Shown here piece after piece: positions 53,298 through 62,251 of a stretch of DNA of 64,000 bases; position 1 is the stretch's first letter; each line of letters starts with the position of its first letter. This DNA comes from Marivivens sp. (GTDB lineage Bacteria; Pseudomonadota; Alphaproteobacteria; Rhodobacterales; Rhodobacteraceae). The position numbers were made by a program, and so were the translations under genes. The notes under the pieces were generated by a model that was not told where the DNA came from, searched no databases, and worked only from the letters and a program-made list of their open reading frames with translations. The DNA lies in NCBI GenBank assembly GCA_024642115.1, contig JAHEBU010000003.1, positions 330,144 to 394,143 of the forward strand, given 5' to 3'.

Positions 53298-54806
53298 ATG
53301 ACCAACCCACTCTACAACACCCTGTTTGGCGCCCACACAGGCAGCGACCGGACGTTCCTGCACCTGCCCGATGGTGCGACCGTGACCTACGCGGCCTTCC
53401 TCGCCCGCGCTGCCCGCTTTGCCCATGCGCTGACCGGGCTGGGGCTGACCGCCGGGGACAGGGTCGCCGTCCAGATCGACAAATCCGCCGACGCGCTGGC
53501 CGTCTATGCCGCCTGTGCGCAAACCGGCCTTGTGTTCCTGCCGCTCAACACTGCCTACACCCCCGCCGAGGTGGACTATTTCGTCGGCAACGCCGGGGCG
53601 GGGCTGGTTCTGGCCACGCCGAACAAAGGGGCCGCCTTGGCCGAGGTCGCCGCCAAGAACGGCGCGCAACTGCAAACGTTGGGCGATGACGGCACCGGCA
53701 CGCTGTGCGATCTGGCCGAGGGGCAGCCCGCGACTTATCCCACCGTCCCCAGAACCCACGGCGACCTCGCTGCGATCCTCTACACCTCGGGCACGACAGG
53801 GCGGTCCAAGGGGGCGATGTTGTCCCAGAAAAACCTGCTCTCCAACGCCCGCGTGCTGGCCGATCACTGGCGGTTCACGGATACGGACGTGCTGCTGCAC
53901 GCCCTGCCGATCTTTCACACGCACGGGCTGTTCGTCGCGTCCAACGTGACCCTGCTGGCGGGCGGCGCGATGATCTTTCTGCCAAAGCTGGACGTTGACG
54001 CCCTGATCGGCTGGATGCCCAAAGCGACGACGATGATGGGCGTGCCGACCTTTTACACGCGCCTGCTGGACGATCCGCGGCTGACACCCGACCTGACGGC
54101 GCATATGCGGCTCTTCATCTCGGGCTCTGCCCCGCTTCTGGCTGAAACCCACCGGGATTTCACGGCGCGAACGGGGCATCGCATCCTTGAACGCTACGGG
54201 ATGACGGAAACCAACATGAACACCTCAAACCCCTATGACGGTGACCGCAGGCCCGGCACCGTGGGGCAACCCCTGCCGGGGGTCGAGTTGCGTATCTGCG
54301 ACAGCGCGGGCAATCCCGTGCAACCGGGCGACATCGGCACGATCGAGGTGCGCGGCGACAACGTGTTCCTGGGCTACTGGCAGATGCCCGAAAAAACGGC
54401 CGAGGATCTGCGCCCCAACGGGTTCTTCATCACCGGCGATCTGGCCACGCAAAGCGACGATGGCTACGTCACGATCGTTGGCCGGGGCAAGGACCTGATC
54501 ATCGCGGGCGGCTACAACATCTATCCCAAAGAGGTCGAGGAGGCACTGGATGCCCAACCCGGCGTTCTTGAATCGGCGGTCGTCGGTGTCCCACACCCCG
54601 ACCTTGGCGAAGGGGTCGTGGGGGTCATCGTGGCGCAACCCGGCCAAAATCCTGACCTCGACGTGATAACGGCGGCGCTGGGTCAAACTTTGGCACGATT
54701 CAAACAGCCCCGCCGTCTGGTGGTGGTGGACGCCCTGCCGCGCAACACGATGGGCAAGGTGCAAAAGGCCGAATTGCGCAAAACCTACGGCGACAGCTTT
54801 ACCTGA
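53298..54806 (+). CDS. matB: Malonyl-CoA synthetase
   Basis: The 502-residue acyl-CoA synthetase joins malonate (or methylmalonate) to CoA with ATP. Its AMP-binding motif YTSGTTGRSKGAMLSQKNL and the MatB-type segment ERYGMTETNMNTSNPYDGDR with RRPGTVGQPLPGVEL place it closest to MatB. GRGKDLIIAGGYNIYPKEVE and the catalytic lysine at NTMGKVQKAELR complete the set. The start has GGAGG close upstream. It is 72 bases after the ABC ATPase. Malonate decarboxylation genes are not in the window. Confidence 0.9.
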   Translation: MTNPLYNTLFGAHTGSDRTFLHLPDGATVTYAAFLARAARFAHALTGLGLTAGDRVAVQIDKSADALAVYAACAQTGLVFLPLNTAYTPAEVDYFVGNAGAGLVLATPNKGAALAEVAAKNGAQLQTLGDDGTGTLCDLAEGQPATYPTVPRTHGDLAAILYTSGTTGRSKGAMLSQKNLLSNARVLADHWRFTDTDVLLHALPIFHTHGLFVASNVTLLAGGAMIFLPKLDVDALIGWMPKATTMMGVPTFYTRLLDDPRLTPDLTAHMRLFISGSAPLLAETHRDFTARTGHRILERYGMTETNMNTSNPYDGDRRPGTVGQPLPGVELRICDSAGNPVQPGDIGTIEVRGDNVFLGYWQMPEKTAEDLRPNGFFITGDLATQSDDGYVTIVGRGKDLIIAGGYNIYPKEVEEALDAQPGVLESAVVGVPHPDLGEGVVGVIVAQPGQNPDLDVITAALGQTLARFKQPRRLVVVDALPRNTMGKVQKAELRKTYGDSFT

Positions 54807-54831
54807 CGGCCGCCGATCCTACCTCTGTTCA

Positions 54832-55404
54832 ATGATCCGCTCGGACGCCTTTGACCAGGTCGAGGTGACATCGGCCACCGCCCTGTGGGACTGGCTCGCC
54901 ACCCATCACGGGCAGGCGCAGGGGGTCTGGCTGGTCACATGGAAAAAACACGTCTCCGACCGATACATCCCCAAGGATCAGGTGCTGGACGCACTTATTG
55001 CCCACGGCTGGACCGATGGGCTGATGCGCAAGATCGACACGGACCGGGTCATGCAACTGATCGCGCCGCGGCGGCAACAGGTCTGGGCGCAAACCTACAA
55101 GGACCGGGCTGCGAGGCTCGAGGCCGAAGGGCGGATGCACCCGGCTGGCCGCGCCGCCATTGTGGCATCACAGGCGGCGGGTCTGTGGGACGCGATGGCG
55201 GATGTCGACGCGCTGATCGTTCCAGATGATCTGGCGACCGCCTTGTCAGGTCAGGCCGCCGCATTCTTTCACGCCGCCGCCCCGTCCTATCGCCGCAACG
55301 TGCTGCGCTGGATCGCCGGCGCGAAAACCGCACCGACCCGGGTCAAACGAATTGCCGAGGTGGCGAACCGCTCTGCCGCGCGGCAAAAGGTCCCGCAGTT
55401 CTAG
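54832..55404 (+). CDS. YdeI/OmpD-associated family protein
   Basis: The 190-residue protein has the pattern of the YdeI/OmpD-associated family: WDWLATHHGQAQGVWLVTWKK, DQVLDALIAHGWTDGLMRKID, LIAPRRQQVWAQTYKDRAA and a C-terminal segment RNVLRWIAGAKTAPTRVKRI with AEVANRSAARQK. Family function is poorly defined; one member was linked to antimicrobial resistance. It lies 25 bases after matB on the same strand. Its stop shares the CTAG palindrome with the stop of the convergent azlD gene. Confidence 0.85.
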   Translation: MIRSDAFDQVEVTSATALWDWLATHHGQAQGVWLVTWKKHVSDRYIPKDQVLDALIAHGWTDGLMRKIDTDRVMQLIAPRRQQVWAQTYKDRAARLEAEGRMHPAGRAAIVASQAAGLWDAMADVDALIVPDDLATALSGQAAAFFHAAAPSYRRNVLRWIAGAKTAPTRVKRIAEVANRSAARQKVPQF

Positions 55405-55718
55405 ATCGTCCAGACCGCCAATCCATAGGCAAAGGCCCCCATGACCGTCGCCAACCCGACCGACCTGCGCCACACATAGACGGCACAGACTGCCGCAACC
55501 CCCGCCATCAGCGGCGGGGTGATACCGCCCGCCTGCACGTCCGGCAGGACCGAGGCCACGAACAACGTGGCAATGGCGGCGGGCCCCGTGGCCGACAGAA
55601 ACCGGGCCACCGGGCCAGTGCCGCCCGCGCCGGGGATCGGCACCTTCATCGGCAGCACGCGAAAGGCCCAGTTGGCCGCACCGACCAGAACCGCCAACAG
55701 GATCAGGCTGCCCCTCAT
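55401..55718 (-). CDS. azlD: AzlD-family branched-chain amino acid exporter small subunit
   Basis: The 105-residue protein has three to four hydrophobic segments (ILLAVLVGAANWAFRVLP, FLSATGPAAIATLFVASVLP, PLMAGVAAVCAVYVWRRSVG). It is the usual small partner of AzlC in exporters of branched-chain amino acids and analogues. The start at 55718 overlaps the azlC stop by four bases. A much longer frame continues upstream but is only a shadow across azlC and the next gene. Confidence 0.88.
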   Translation of the reverse strand: MRGSLILLAVLVGAANWAFRVLPMKVPIPGAGGTGPVARFLSATGPAAIATLFVASVLPDVQAGGITPPLMAGVAAVCAVYVWRRSVGLATVMGAFAYGLAVWTI

Positions 55719-56404
55719 CTGCGCACCAGCCCCATCAGCGACCCGGCGAGGATACCGCCCAATATCCCCGTGGTTGATGAAACAAACAGCGTCCCCAGAA
55801 CCGTGACGACCCCCGCCACCACGATCACCGGAACCTGCGCCCGCGTCAGGATCGACAGCAGGAGCGCCAGAAACAGCGCGGCCAGCATAAAGCCCAGCCC
55901 CGCGCTGACCGAAGGCCAGGCATCCAGAACACCGCCCCCGGCCCAAGCGCCCAGCGCCGTCCCGCTGACCCATGCTGCATAGGCGCCCAGCCCAAGGCCC
56001 GCCATGAACGGCTCGGAAAACCGGACCTTGCCGCGGGCCAATCCGCCCAAGGCGGCAGCAAAGGTTTCGTCCGTCAGCCAAAACCCCCAAGCCCCGGCCC
56101 AGCGCGTGCGGGCATCGTCTCCGGCTTGCTTGAGCAGGGCCGGACCATAGACGAGATGGCGAAGGTTCATCGCCATCAGCGTGACAGCGGACACCAACAC
56201 GGGCGCACCGCTGGTCAACAGAACCAGCGCCAGAAACTGAGACGCCCCCGCGTAAATGACCAGCGAAAGCATTGTCGCCTCGGTCGCGGTCAGACCCGCC
56301 CGCGTGGCAGCGACGCCAAAGGAAAAGGCGATGGGGAAATAGCCCAGCGCGATTGGGATGGCCGTGACAAGGCCGGGCAGGAATCCGGTGCGGGGCTGGG
56401 ACAT
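55715..56404 (-). CDS. azlC: AzlC-family branched-chain amino acid exporter
   Basis: The 229-residue membrane protein has the AzlC pattern: GLVTAIPIALGYFPIAFSFG, EATMLSLVIYAGASQFLALV, TLMAMNLRHLVYGPAL and GFWLTDETFAAALGGLARG. AzlCD exports leucine-like amino acids or toxic analogues. Its start lies close to the divergent MFS gene, 128 bases away. No regulator is adjacent. Confidence 0.9.
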   Translation of the reverse strand: MSQPRTGFLPGLVTAIPIALGYFPIAFSFGVAATRAGLTATEATMLSLVIYAGASQFLALVLLTSGAPVLVSAVTLMAMNLRHLVYGPALLKQAGDDARTRWAGAWGFWLTDETFAAALGGLARGKVRFSEPFMAGLGLGAYAAWVSGTALGAWAGGGVLDAWPSVSAGLGFMLAALFLALLLSILTRAQVPVIVVAGVVTVLGTLFVSSTTGILGGILAGSLMGLVRR

Positions 56405-56531
56405 GGGCGGGGGTCTCTGGGTTGCGCGCCTGCCTAGCCTGCCGCCCCGCGCCGGTCAATCGGGCGGCCACCGGCTTGCGCCCCACCCCCGCCCATGCAA
56501 ACTGCCGTCCAAGCAGGCGCGCGGGGGGAAC

Positions 56532-57698
56532 ATGCAGGCCGGACTCGTCACCTTGGTGCTGGCCTATGCGCTCAGCCAGTTCTACCGGGCCTTTCTGGCG
56601 GTCTTGGCCCCGGCGTTGGCGACAGACGTGGGGGCCACGGCCAATGACCTCGCGACAGCCTCGGGCGTCTGGTTCCTTATATTTGCGGCCATGCAAATCC
56701 CTGTAGGGTCGGCGCTCGACAGTATCGGACCGCGGCGAACGGCGGCGGTGCTGTTCGCCTTGGGCGGGGGCGGCGGGGCGGTCATGTTCGCCGTCGCGCA
56801 AAGCCCGCTGCACATCACCCTAGCCATGGCGCTGATCGGGGTGGGGTGTTCTCCGGTGCTGATGGCGTCCTACTACATCTTTGCCCGGTTGTTTCCGCCC
56901 GCGCAGTTCGCAACACTGGGCGGGGCGATGATCGGACTGGGGTCGCTGGGCAACCTCGGCGCCTCGGCGCCCATGACGATGGCGGTCGCGGCCTATGGCT
57001 GGCGGCCGGTCATGGGCGGGTTGGCGGCGGCGACAGTGCTGGTGGCGCTCTTGATCTGGGTGACAGTGCGCGACCCCGAAAAGGTGGCGCACCAGGAAAA
57101 GGGGAGCGTGCTGGACCTGCTGAAAATGCCCGCGCTCTGGCCGATCTTCGCGCTGATGGCGGTCCACTATGCCCCTGCGGCGGGTATCCGGGGGCTCTGG
57201 GCCGGGCCCTATGTGGTGCAGGTCTTTGGGGCCACGGCATCCCAACTTGGACAAGTGGCCCTGATCATGGGGCTGGCGATGATCGCGGGCAATTTCGCCT
57301 ACGGGCCGATCGGGCGGTTGATCGGCAGCCTGAAATGGACAGCCTTTGGCGGATCACTCCTCGGGGCGATCGCCTTGCTGACGCTGGCCGTTTTGCCTGC
57401 GACGAACCTCTGGCTCTCGGCGGGGCTGCTGGCGGCGGTCGGGTTCTTTGGATCTGCCTATGGCATCCTGTCCGGACACGCGCGGGGGTTCTTTCCGGCG
57501 CATCTGACCGGGCGGGGTGTGACACTCATGAACCTCTTCGGGATCGGCGGGGCGGGCGTAATCCAGACGATCAGCGGGCGGCTCCACGCGGCCTCGACCG
57601 CCGAACCCACGCAATCCTTCGCCACGCTCTTTACGTTCTTCGGCGGGCTGGTCGTGATCGGCCTTGCCGCCTACCTCTTCGCCCGCGAACGGCCCTGA
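56532..57698 (+). CDS. MFS transporter
   Basis: The 388-residue protein has twelve helices of the major facilitator superfamily. VLAYALSQFYRAFLAVLAPA marks helix 1, IPVGSALDSIGPRRTAAVLFA the loop 2-3 motif (D...GRR type), and ALIMGLAMIAGNFAYGPIGR the corresponding element of the second half. The substrate is unknown. The ATG at 56532 is preceded by GGGGGGAA; upstream extension of the frame covers the azlC promoter and is unlikely. asd follows after 62 bases. Confidence 0.87.
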   Translation: MQAGLVTLVLAYALSQFYRAFLAVLAPALATDVGATANDLATASGVWFLIFAAMQIPVGSALDSIGPRRTAAVLFALGGGGGAVMFAVAQSPLHITLAMALIGVGCSPVLMASYYIFARLFPPAQFATLGGAMIGLGSLGNLGASAPMTMAVAAYGWRPVMGGLAAATVLVALLIWVTVRDPEKVAHQEKGSVLDLLKMPALWPIFALMAVHYAPAAGIRGLWAGPYVVQVFGATASQLGQVALIMGLAMIAGNFAYGPIGRLIGSLKWTAFGGSLLGAIALLTLAVLPATNLWLSAGLLAAVGFFGSAYGILSGHARGFFPAHLTGRGVTLMNLFGIGGAGVIQTISGRLHAASTAEPTQSFATLFTFFGGLVVIGLAAYLFARERP

Positions 57699-57760
57699 CC
57701 CCTTTCCCTTGCCCGCCGCAGGGAGTATGTGCCGCCCGGTCATATCAAGGAGCCGGACAC

Positions 57761-58783
57761 ATGGGCTATAAAGTCGTCGTCGCTGGGGCCACGGGCAACG
57801 TGGGCCGCGAAATGCTCAACATCCTCGCCGAACGGGAATTTCCCGTGGACGAAATCGTCGCCCTCGCCAGCCGCAAATCGCTGGGAACCGAGGTGAGCTT
57901 TGGCGACAAGACCCTGAAAACCAAGGATCTGGACACCTTTGATTTCACCGGCTGGGACATCGCGCTGTTCGCCGTGGGCTCCGAGGCAACCAAGATCTAC
58001 GCGCCCAAGGCGGCGGCGTCGGGCTGCGTCGTGATCGACAACTCCTCGCTCTACCGCTACGACCACGACGTGCCGCTGGTGGTGCCCGAGGTCAACGCGG
58101 CGGCGGTCGAAGGCTATAAAAAGCGGATGATCATCGCCAACCCCAACTGTTCAACCGCACAGATGGTGGTGGCGCTCAAACCCCTGCACGACCGGGCAAC
58201 GATCAAACGGGTGGTGGTCAGCACCTACCAATCCGTGTCCGGCGCTGGCAAGGAAGGCATCGACGAGCTGTGGGATCAGACCAAGTCGATCTACAACCCG
58301 ACCGACTCCAAGCCGCCCAAGAAATTCACCAAACAGATCGCCTTCAACGTCATTCCCCACATCGACGTCTTCCTCGAGGACGGACAGACCAAGGAAGAAT
58401 GGAAGATGGTCGCCGAAACGAAAAAGATACTCGACAAGAACATCAAGGTCACCGCGACCTGCGTGCGTGTGCCTGTGTTCGTCGGCCATTCCGAGGCGAT
58501 CAACATCGAATTCGAAGATCACCTGGACGAGGCCGAAGCCCGCGACATCCTGCGCGAATCCCCCGGCATCATGGTCATCGATAAACGCGAAAACGGTGGC
58601 TACATCACGCCCATCGAATGTGTGGGCGACTACGCCACCTACGTCAGCCGCATCCGGCAGGATTCCACGCTCGATAACGGGCTGAACATCTGGGTCGTGT
58701 CCGACAATCTGCGCAAGGGCGCGGCCCTCAACGCCGTTCAAATCGCCGAAGTGCTCGGACAGCGCTGTTTGAAAAAAGGGTGA
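57761..58783 (+). CDS. asd: Aspartate-semialdehyde dehydrogenase
   Basis: The 340-residue enzyme reduces aspartyl phosphate to aspartate semialdehyde with NADPH, on the route to lysine, threonine and methionine. It shows VVVAGATGNVGREMLNIL, IALFAVGSEATKIYAPKAA, the catalytic cysteine in IIANPNCSTAQMVVALKPL, and TYQSVSGAGKEG plus VRVPVFVGHSEAINIEFE with the substrate-binding residues. AAGGAG lies eight bases before the ATG. A strong hairpin follows the stop, so it ends its transcript. Confidence 0.97.
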   Translation: MGYKVVVAGATGNVGREMLNILAEREFPVDEIVALASRKSLGTEVSFGDKTLKTKDLDTFDFTGWDIALFAVGSEATKIYAPKAAASGCVVIDNSSLYRYDHDVPLVVPEVNAAAVEGYKKRMIIANPNCSTAQMVVALKPLHDRATIKRVVVSTYQSVSGAGKEGIDELWDQTKSIYNPTDSKPPKKFTKQIAFNVIPHIDVFLEDGQTKEEWKMVAETKKILDKNIKVTATCVRVPVFVGHSEAINIEFEDHLDEAEARDILRESPGIMVIDKRENGGYITPIECVGDYATYVSRIRQDSTLDNGLNIWVVSDNLRKGAALNAVQIAEVLGQRCLKKG

Positions 58784-58789
58784 GGCGCG

Positions 58790-58822
58790 CCCGGACGAGG
58801 CTCCAGTTGAGCCTCGTCCGGG
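58790..58822 (+). terminator. Strong hairpin terminator after asd
   Basis: CCCGGACGAGGCTC and its exact complement form a 14-bp stem around CAGTT, six bases past the asd stop. It is the most stable inverted repeat seen in the window. A T-run is lacking, which is common in GC-rich genomes. Confidence 0.8.
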
Positions 58823-58860
58823 CCGAACGCCCAAAGCGCAAGCGGAGGGCCGGCCCACTC

Positions 58861-58885
58861 TCACCCCGTAGGGTGGGTGAAACCC
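58861..58885. repeat. Dispersed repeat copy 1 (hairpin-forming)
   Basis: Twenty-five bases, beginning TCACCCCGTAGGGTGGGTGA and ending AACCC, are identical to 62215-62239. The right part forms GGTGGGT-GAA-ACCCGCC, a hairpin with one G-T wobble. It lies downstream of asd and close to the end of the membrane protein gene at 58906, which suggests a genome-wide intergenic repeat. Confidence 0.8.
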
Positions 58886-58905
58886 GCCGCCCCCTCCCTT
58901 CCCCG

Positions 58906-59580
58906 TTACCGCCGCAACAGATCGACCCCGGCCGCGATCATCCAAACGGTCAGGACCAGATACCCCGCGATCGTCGCCATCCCGAACAAGGCACCGTTCG
59001 CCCCCAGCGCCAGCGCCACACCTTCGAACGCGCCCAGCGCGATCAGGGCCGCCGTGACCACCGCCAACCCCATCAGCGCCCTGCGCCGCTCCGCTGCATG
59101 AACAGCGGCCATCAGGGCGACGAAACCAGCGGTGAGAAGCATCCCCAGATGTTCCCCGATCACAGTCCCCGCATAGGCATGGATCAGGGCAAAATCCGGT
59201 CCCGCGTCGAGCGTCGCCGCCAGCCACGGCACCACCATCACCCATCGCAGCAGGCCCATCGCCTGTGTCAGGCCAGCCAGAACACCGATCATCGCGGCCG
59301 CCACCGCCAGCCCCGGCATTTGCCGCACGCGCCCTGCGCCCAGACCGAGGCCCAGCGACACCGGTATCATCAGGATCGCCGCAAGTGCGAACGCCTCCCA
59401 CGTCAGGATCAGGCCTTTTCCCCCGGCGGCAAACGCGGCCAGGATCGTTTCGGTCGATTGGCGCAGGATACCGGGATAATCGAACGTGCTGGCCAGCACC
59501 ACGTAAGGCAGGTTGAAAAACAAGGCCAGCGCGATGGTGCCCCCGCCGATGATACGGGTTTGAGTTTGTATGGTCGTCAT
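58906..59580 (-). CDS. Integral membrane protein of unknown function next to a TetR regulator
   Basis: The 224-residue protein has about seven hydrophobic segments (GGGTIALALFFNLPYVVLA, LILTWEAFALAAILMIPVSL, AAMIGVLAGLTQAMGLLRWV, AGTVIGEHLGMLLTAGFVAL, LMGLAVVTAALIALGAFEGV, MATIAGYLVLTVWMIAAGVD). The GEHLGMLL element is reminiscent of DUF4386-type membrane proteins, but the match is by eye only. It is divergent from a TetR gene, and the spacer carries two operators. It is therefore the likely target of that repressor. Confidence 0.75.
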   Translation of the reverse strand: MTTIQTQTRIIGGGTIALALFFNLPYVVLASTFDYPGILRQSTETILAAFAAGGKGLILTWEAFALAAILMIPVSLGLGLGAGRVRQMPGLAVAAAMIGVLAGLTQAMGLLRWVMVVPWLAATLDAGPDFALIHAYAGTVIGEHLGMLLTAGFVALMAAVHAAERRRALMGLAVVTAALIALGAFEGVALALGANGALFGMATIAGYLVLTVWMIAAGVDLLRR

Positions 59581-59605
59581 TTTGTCGTCCTTTCAAAGAA
59601 CAGTT

Positions 59606-59623
59606 TGTCACTGTTCGGTGACA
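59606..59623. promoter_or_regulatory. TetR operator TGTCACTGTTCGGTGACA
   Basis: A perfect TGTCAC-N6-GTGACA dyad lies 26 bases upstream of the membrane protein gene. With the second copy its centre-to-centre spacing is exactly 50 bases. The neighbouring TetR protein is the expected binder. Confidence 0.7.
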
Positions 59624-59655
59624 TATCAAGTTGGCTTGCAGTTGGTCAAGCAATA

Positions 59656-59673
59656 TGTCACCATTCGGGGACA
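59656..59673. promoter_or_regulatory. TetR operator TGTCACCATTCGGGGACA
   Basis: The second copy has one mismatch in the outer dyad and the same inner ATTCG core. It ends three bases before the candidate ATG of the tetR gene at 59676, so binding would also shut off the regulator itself. Confidence 0.65.
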
Positions 59674-59675
59674 AA

Positions 59676-60266
59676 ATGAGAGATTCCATGACCCGCAACC
59701 GCACCGACACCAGCCAGCGCATCCTCAATGCCGCCTTCGACCTGCTGACGACCGAAGGCTTTGCCGGGTTTGGCATCAACAGCGTGGCGCGGGCGGCCGG
59801 ATGCGACAAGAAACTGATCTACCGCTACTTTGATGGGCTGGAGGGGCTTTGGACCGCGATGGGCGAACAGGCAGCACAAGGTCTGGTCGACGCGCTGACC
59901 CCGTCCCTTGACCCGGCCCCAACTAGCTATGCCGAATTGGTCGAAAGGCTGGTGATCGCACTCTACCAGATGGGACGGTCCGACGGACCCTTCCGACAGA
60001 TCAAGATGCTGGAAATCGGTGCGCCCCCCGACTTGACAGACCAGTTCCGCACAGCGCGGGGACAGGTCCTGTCAAACTGGATCGGTACAGCGAGGGGGGA
60101 TCTTGCACCGGCCCCCGGCCTCGACGCCCCTGCTCTCAACGCCATCCTCATCGCCGCAGCCGAAGGGTTGGCGATGACCCCTCCCGCCGGGCTGGACACA
60201 GAAGGGCAGGACAGAAGGATCAGAGATGCTCTTGGTCATCTCGTCCGCAACACCTACGCCCCTTAG
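59676..60266 (+). CDS. TetR-family transcriptional regulator
   Basis: The roughly 196-residue protein has the TetR N-terminal helix-turn-helix: TSQRILNAAFDLLTTEGFAG followed by FGINSVARAAGCDKKLIYRYF. An all-helical ligand domain follows, of unknown specificity. The start is ATG at 59676 (GGGGA upstream) or ATG at 59688. Two matching operators lie in the divergent spacer, so it most likely represses itself and the divergent membrane protein gene. The inducer is unknown. Confidence 0.9.
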   Translation: MRDSMTRNRTDTSQRILNAAFDLLTTEGFAGFGINSVARAAGCDKKLIYRYFDGLEGLWTAMGEQAAQGLVDALTPSLDPAPTSYAELVERLVIALYQMGRSDGPFRQIKMLEIGAPPDLTDQFRTARGQVLSNWIGTARGDLAPAPGLDAPALNAILIAAAEGLAMTPPAGLDTEGQDRRIRDALGHLVRNTYAP

Positions 60267-60468
60267 GGCGGGATTCGCCTCCATTTGTCTGCCGCCCCGG
60301 CCCCCCGCCGGGACCCCCACGTGCAGGAAACAGCCGAAAATTCGCGCCCGGTTTCACGTCTGAAAACATTTTCGCACATTGCGCCCCCTTCCGCCAAGGA
60401 TCACAGTCCGGCCCGCGTCCTAGTCCCAGGACGGCAATTGATCCGGTCCGTATTTCAGGAGGTTTGTC

Positions 60469-62124
60469 ATGTTCCGCCCCATCGCCGCCGCCAGCCTGTA
60501 TGCCTTTGTCGCCGCCATCCCCGCCTTTGCCGACACGGTCGAGCTGCCCGCGACCATCACCGGCGTCACCATCTTTCCCCAAGGGGCGCAGGTCACGCGG
60601 CGCATCACCGTCGATGCGGGCCAGGGGCAGCACGAGCTGCTCATCCCCGGCCTGCCCGGCGATACCACCGCCCAGTCCGTGCGGGTCCTGCCTGCCAGCG
60701 GCATCCGGCTTGGGTCGGTCAGCCTTGCCACCGGGCGGCTGCCTGTGACCGACGACACGCCCAGCCCCGCCATCGTCGCGGCCAAAGCCGAGGTGACGCG
60801 GCTCGAACAGGCCCTGCGCCACCGTGACACGGCCATCGCTGAAATCCTGTTGCGGTCCGCCGCCGCCGAAGACCAGATCGCCTTTCTCAAGGGGCTGGCA
60901 CAGACCTCGGCCAGCACCAACCTGACCAGCAGCGGCGTCGCCGACATCCGCGCCCTGGCGCAGATGGTGGGGGTCGAGACGCTGGCCGCCCGGCAGACCA
61001 TCCTTCAGGCCGAAACCGAGGCTGCCACCGCCCGCGACCTGCGCGACAAGGATATCGAGGCGCTGACGACCGCCCAACAGGCGCTTGCCGCCCTGACCAC
61101 GCCCGACACCGACCGCGCGGTGCTGACGCTGAACGTGGACAAGACCGGGACGGATCCCGTGACGCTCGATATCGTGACCTATGTGGGCGGGGCGTCGTGG
61201 TATCCGGTCTATGACCTGAATCTGACGACCACCGAAACGCCGTCGCTCACCGTCGACCGGGGCGTCGTCGTCAGCCAGTACAGCGGGGAGGACTGGACAG
61301 ATGTCGCCCTAACCCTGTCCACCGCGCGGCCCGGCGAACAGATCAGCGCCAGCACGCTTTACGCCTATCCCAGACGGATCATCAGCGAGGCGGACCTGAC
61401 CAGAAACGCGGCAGTCGACGCCGTCATGGACGCCGCCCCCGGCAGCGGAATGATGGCTCCCGCTCCGGTCGCCGAAGCCATGCGGACGAACATGGGCGTT
61501 TCGTTTCAGGGGGCGACGCTCACCTATGTCTATGACGGGCCGGTCAGCATCCGCAACGGGGTGGACGACCTGCGGCTGACGCTCGACACCCAACCGCTGA
61601 ACGTGGAAACCTGGGCCGCCGCCGCACCCCAATACGACAGCAGCGCCTATCTGGTGGGCAAGATCGGCAATACCACGGGCGAAGTCCTGCTGCCTGGCCC
61701 CACCATGATCTACACCGACGGGGCGCTGATCGGTGGGGACAGCCTGCCGCTGATCGCGGCCGGAGGAGACGCCGATCTTGGCTTCGGGCCGATCGACGGG
61801 CTGCGGCTGACGCGGACCATCCCGAACCGCAGCGAGGGGGACGTGGGCCTCATCTCGCGGTCCAACCAGCAGGTGCAGACCACCCAGATCAAGGTCGAAA
61901 ACCTGACCGAACGGGCGTGGAGCATCCATCTGCGCGACACCGTCGCCTATTCCGAACAGGACGATCTGGTGGTGGCCTACACCAGCACCCTGCCGGTCAC
62001 TCAGGCCGACCCGGACGGGCAGCGGGGAATCCTCGAATGGCAGTTCGATCTGGCGGCCGGCGCGACCCAAGACATCCGGCTGGACCAAACCCTCACCTGG
62101 CCCACGGGCTACGTCCTGCAATAA
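60469..62124 (+). CDS. DUF4139 (MuiA-like) exported protein
   Basis: The 551-residue protein has a signal peptide (MFRPIAAASLYAFVAAIPAFA). The N-terminal DUF4140-like part (ITGVTIFPQGAQVTRRITVD) is followed by a coiled-coil-prone helix between residues 100 and 210, rich in Glu, Arg and Ala. The DUF4139 beta-rich domain has YVGGASWYPVYDLNLTTTE, VVVSQYSGEDWTDVALTLST and FLxx-type end motifs such as GILEWQFDLAAGATQDIRLD. The family is often annotated as mucoidy inhibitor A-like; its biochemical role is not known. AGGAGG lies six bases before the ATG. It converges on the LRR-TIR gene. Confidence 0.87.
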   Translation: MFRPIAAASLYAFVAAIPAFADTVELPATITGVTIFPQGAQVTRRITVDAGQGQHELLIPGLPGDTTAQSVRVLPASGIRLGSVSLATGRLPVTDDTPSPAIVAAKAEVTRLEQALRHRDTAIAEILLRSAAAEDQIAFLKGLAQTSASTNLTSSGVADIRALAQMVGVETLAARQTILQAETEAATARDLRDKDIEALTTAQQALAALTTPDTDRAVLTLNVDKTGTDPVTLDIVTYVGGASWYPVYDLNLTTTETPSLTVDRGVVVSQYSGEDWTDVALTLSTARPGEQISASTLYAYPRRIISEADLTRNAAVDAVMDAAPGSGMMAPAPVAEAMRTNMGVSFQGATLTYVYDGPVSIRNGVDDLRLTLDTQPLNVETWAAAAPQYDSSAYLVGKIGNTTGEVLLPGPTMIYTDGALIGGDSLPLIAAGGDADLGFGPIDGLRLTRTIPNRSEGDVGLISRSNQQVQTTQIKVENLTERAWSIHLRDTVAYSEQDDLVVAYTSTLPVTQADPDGQRGILEWQFDLAAGATQDIRLDQTLTWPTGYVLQ

Positions 62125-62214
62125 GGGGCGCGAGGGGCCGGTGCCCCGCACACCGGGTCCCATCCCGACCCCCAAGCCGGGGCCCCGACGCACAAGGATC
62201 AGAACCCAATCCCG

Positions 62215-62239
62215 TCACCCCGTAGGGTGGGTGAAACCC
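62215..62239. repeat. Dispersed repeat copy 2 (hairpin-forming)
   Basis: This copy is identical to 58861-58885 over 25 bases. Here the inverted repeat is perfect (GGTGGGT-GAA-ACCCACC). It lies in the 127-base convergent spacer between the DUF4139 gene and the LRR-TIR gene and could act as a two-way terminator. Confidence 0.8.
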
Positions 62240-62251
62240 ACCTCTCCCCCC

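Noticed and set aside
55401..56813. A 470-codon minus-strand frame overlapping azlD, azlC and the MFS gene
   Set aside because: Only its last 105 codons match AzlD. The rest is a shadow of azlC and of the divergent MFS gene.
59606..59673. PpsR sites in the tetR spacer
   Set aside because: They fit TGTC-N10-GACA but lie beside a TetR gene with no photosynthesis gene near, so TetR operators are the simpler reading.
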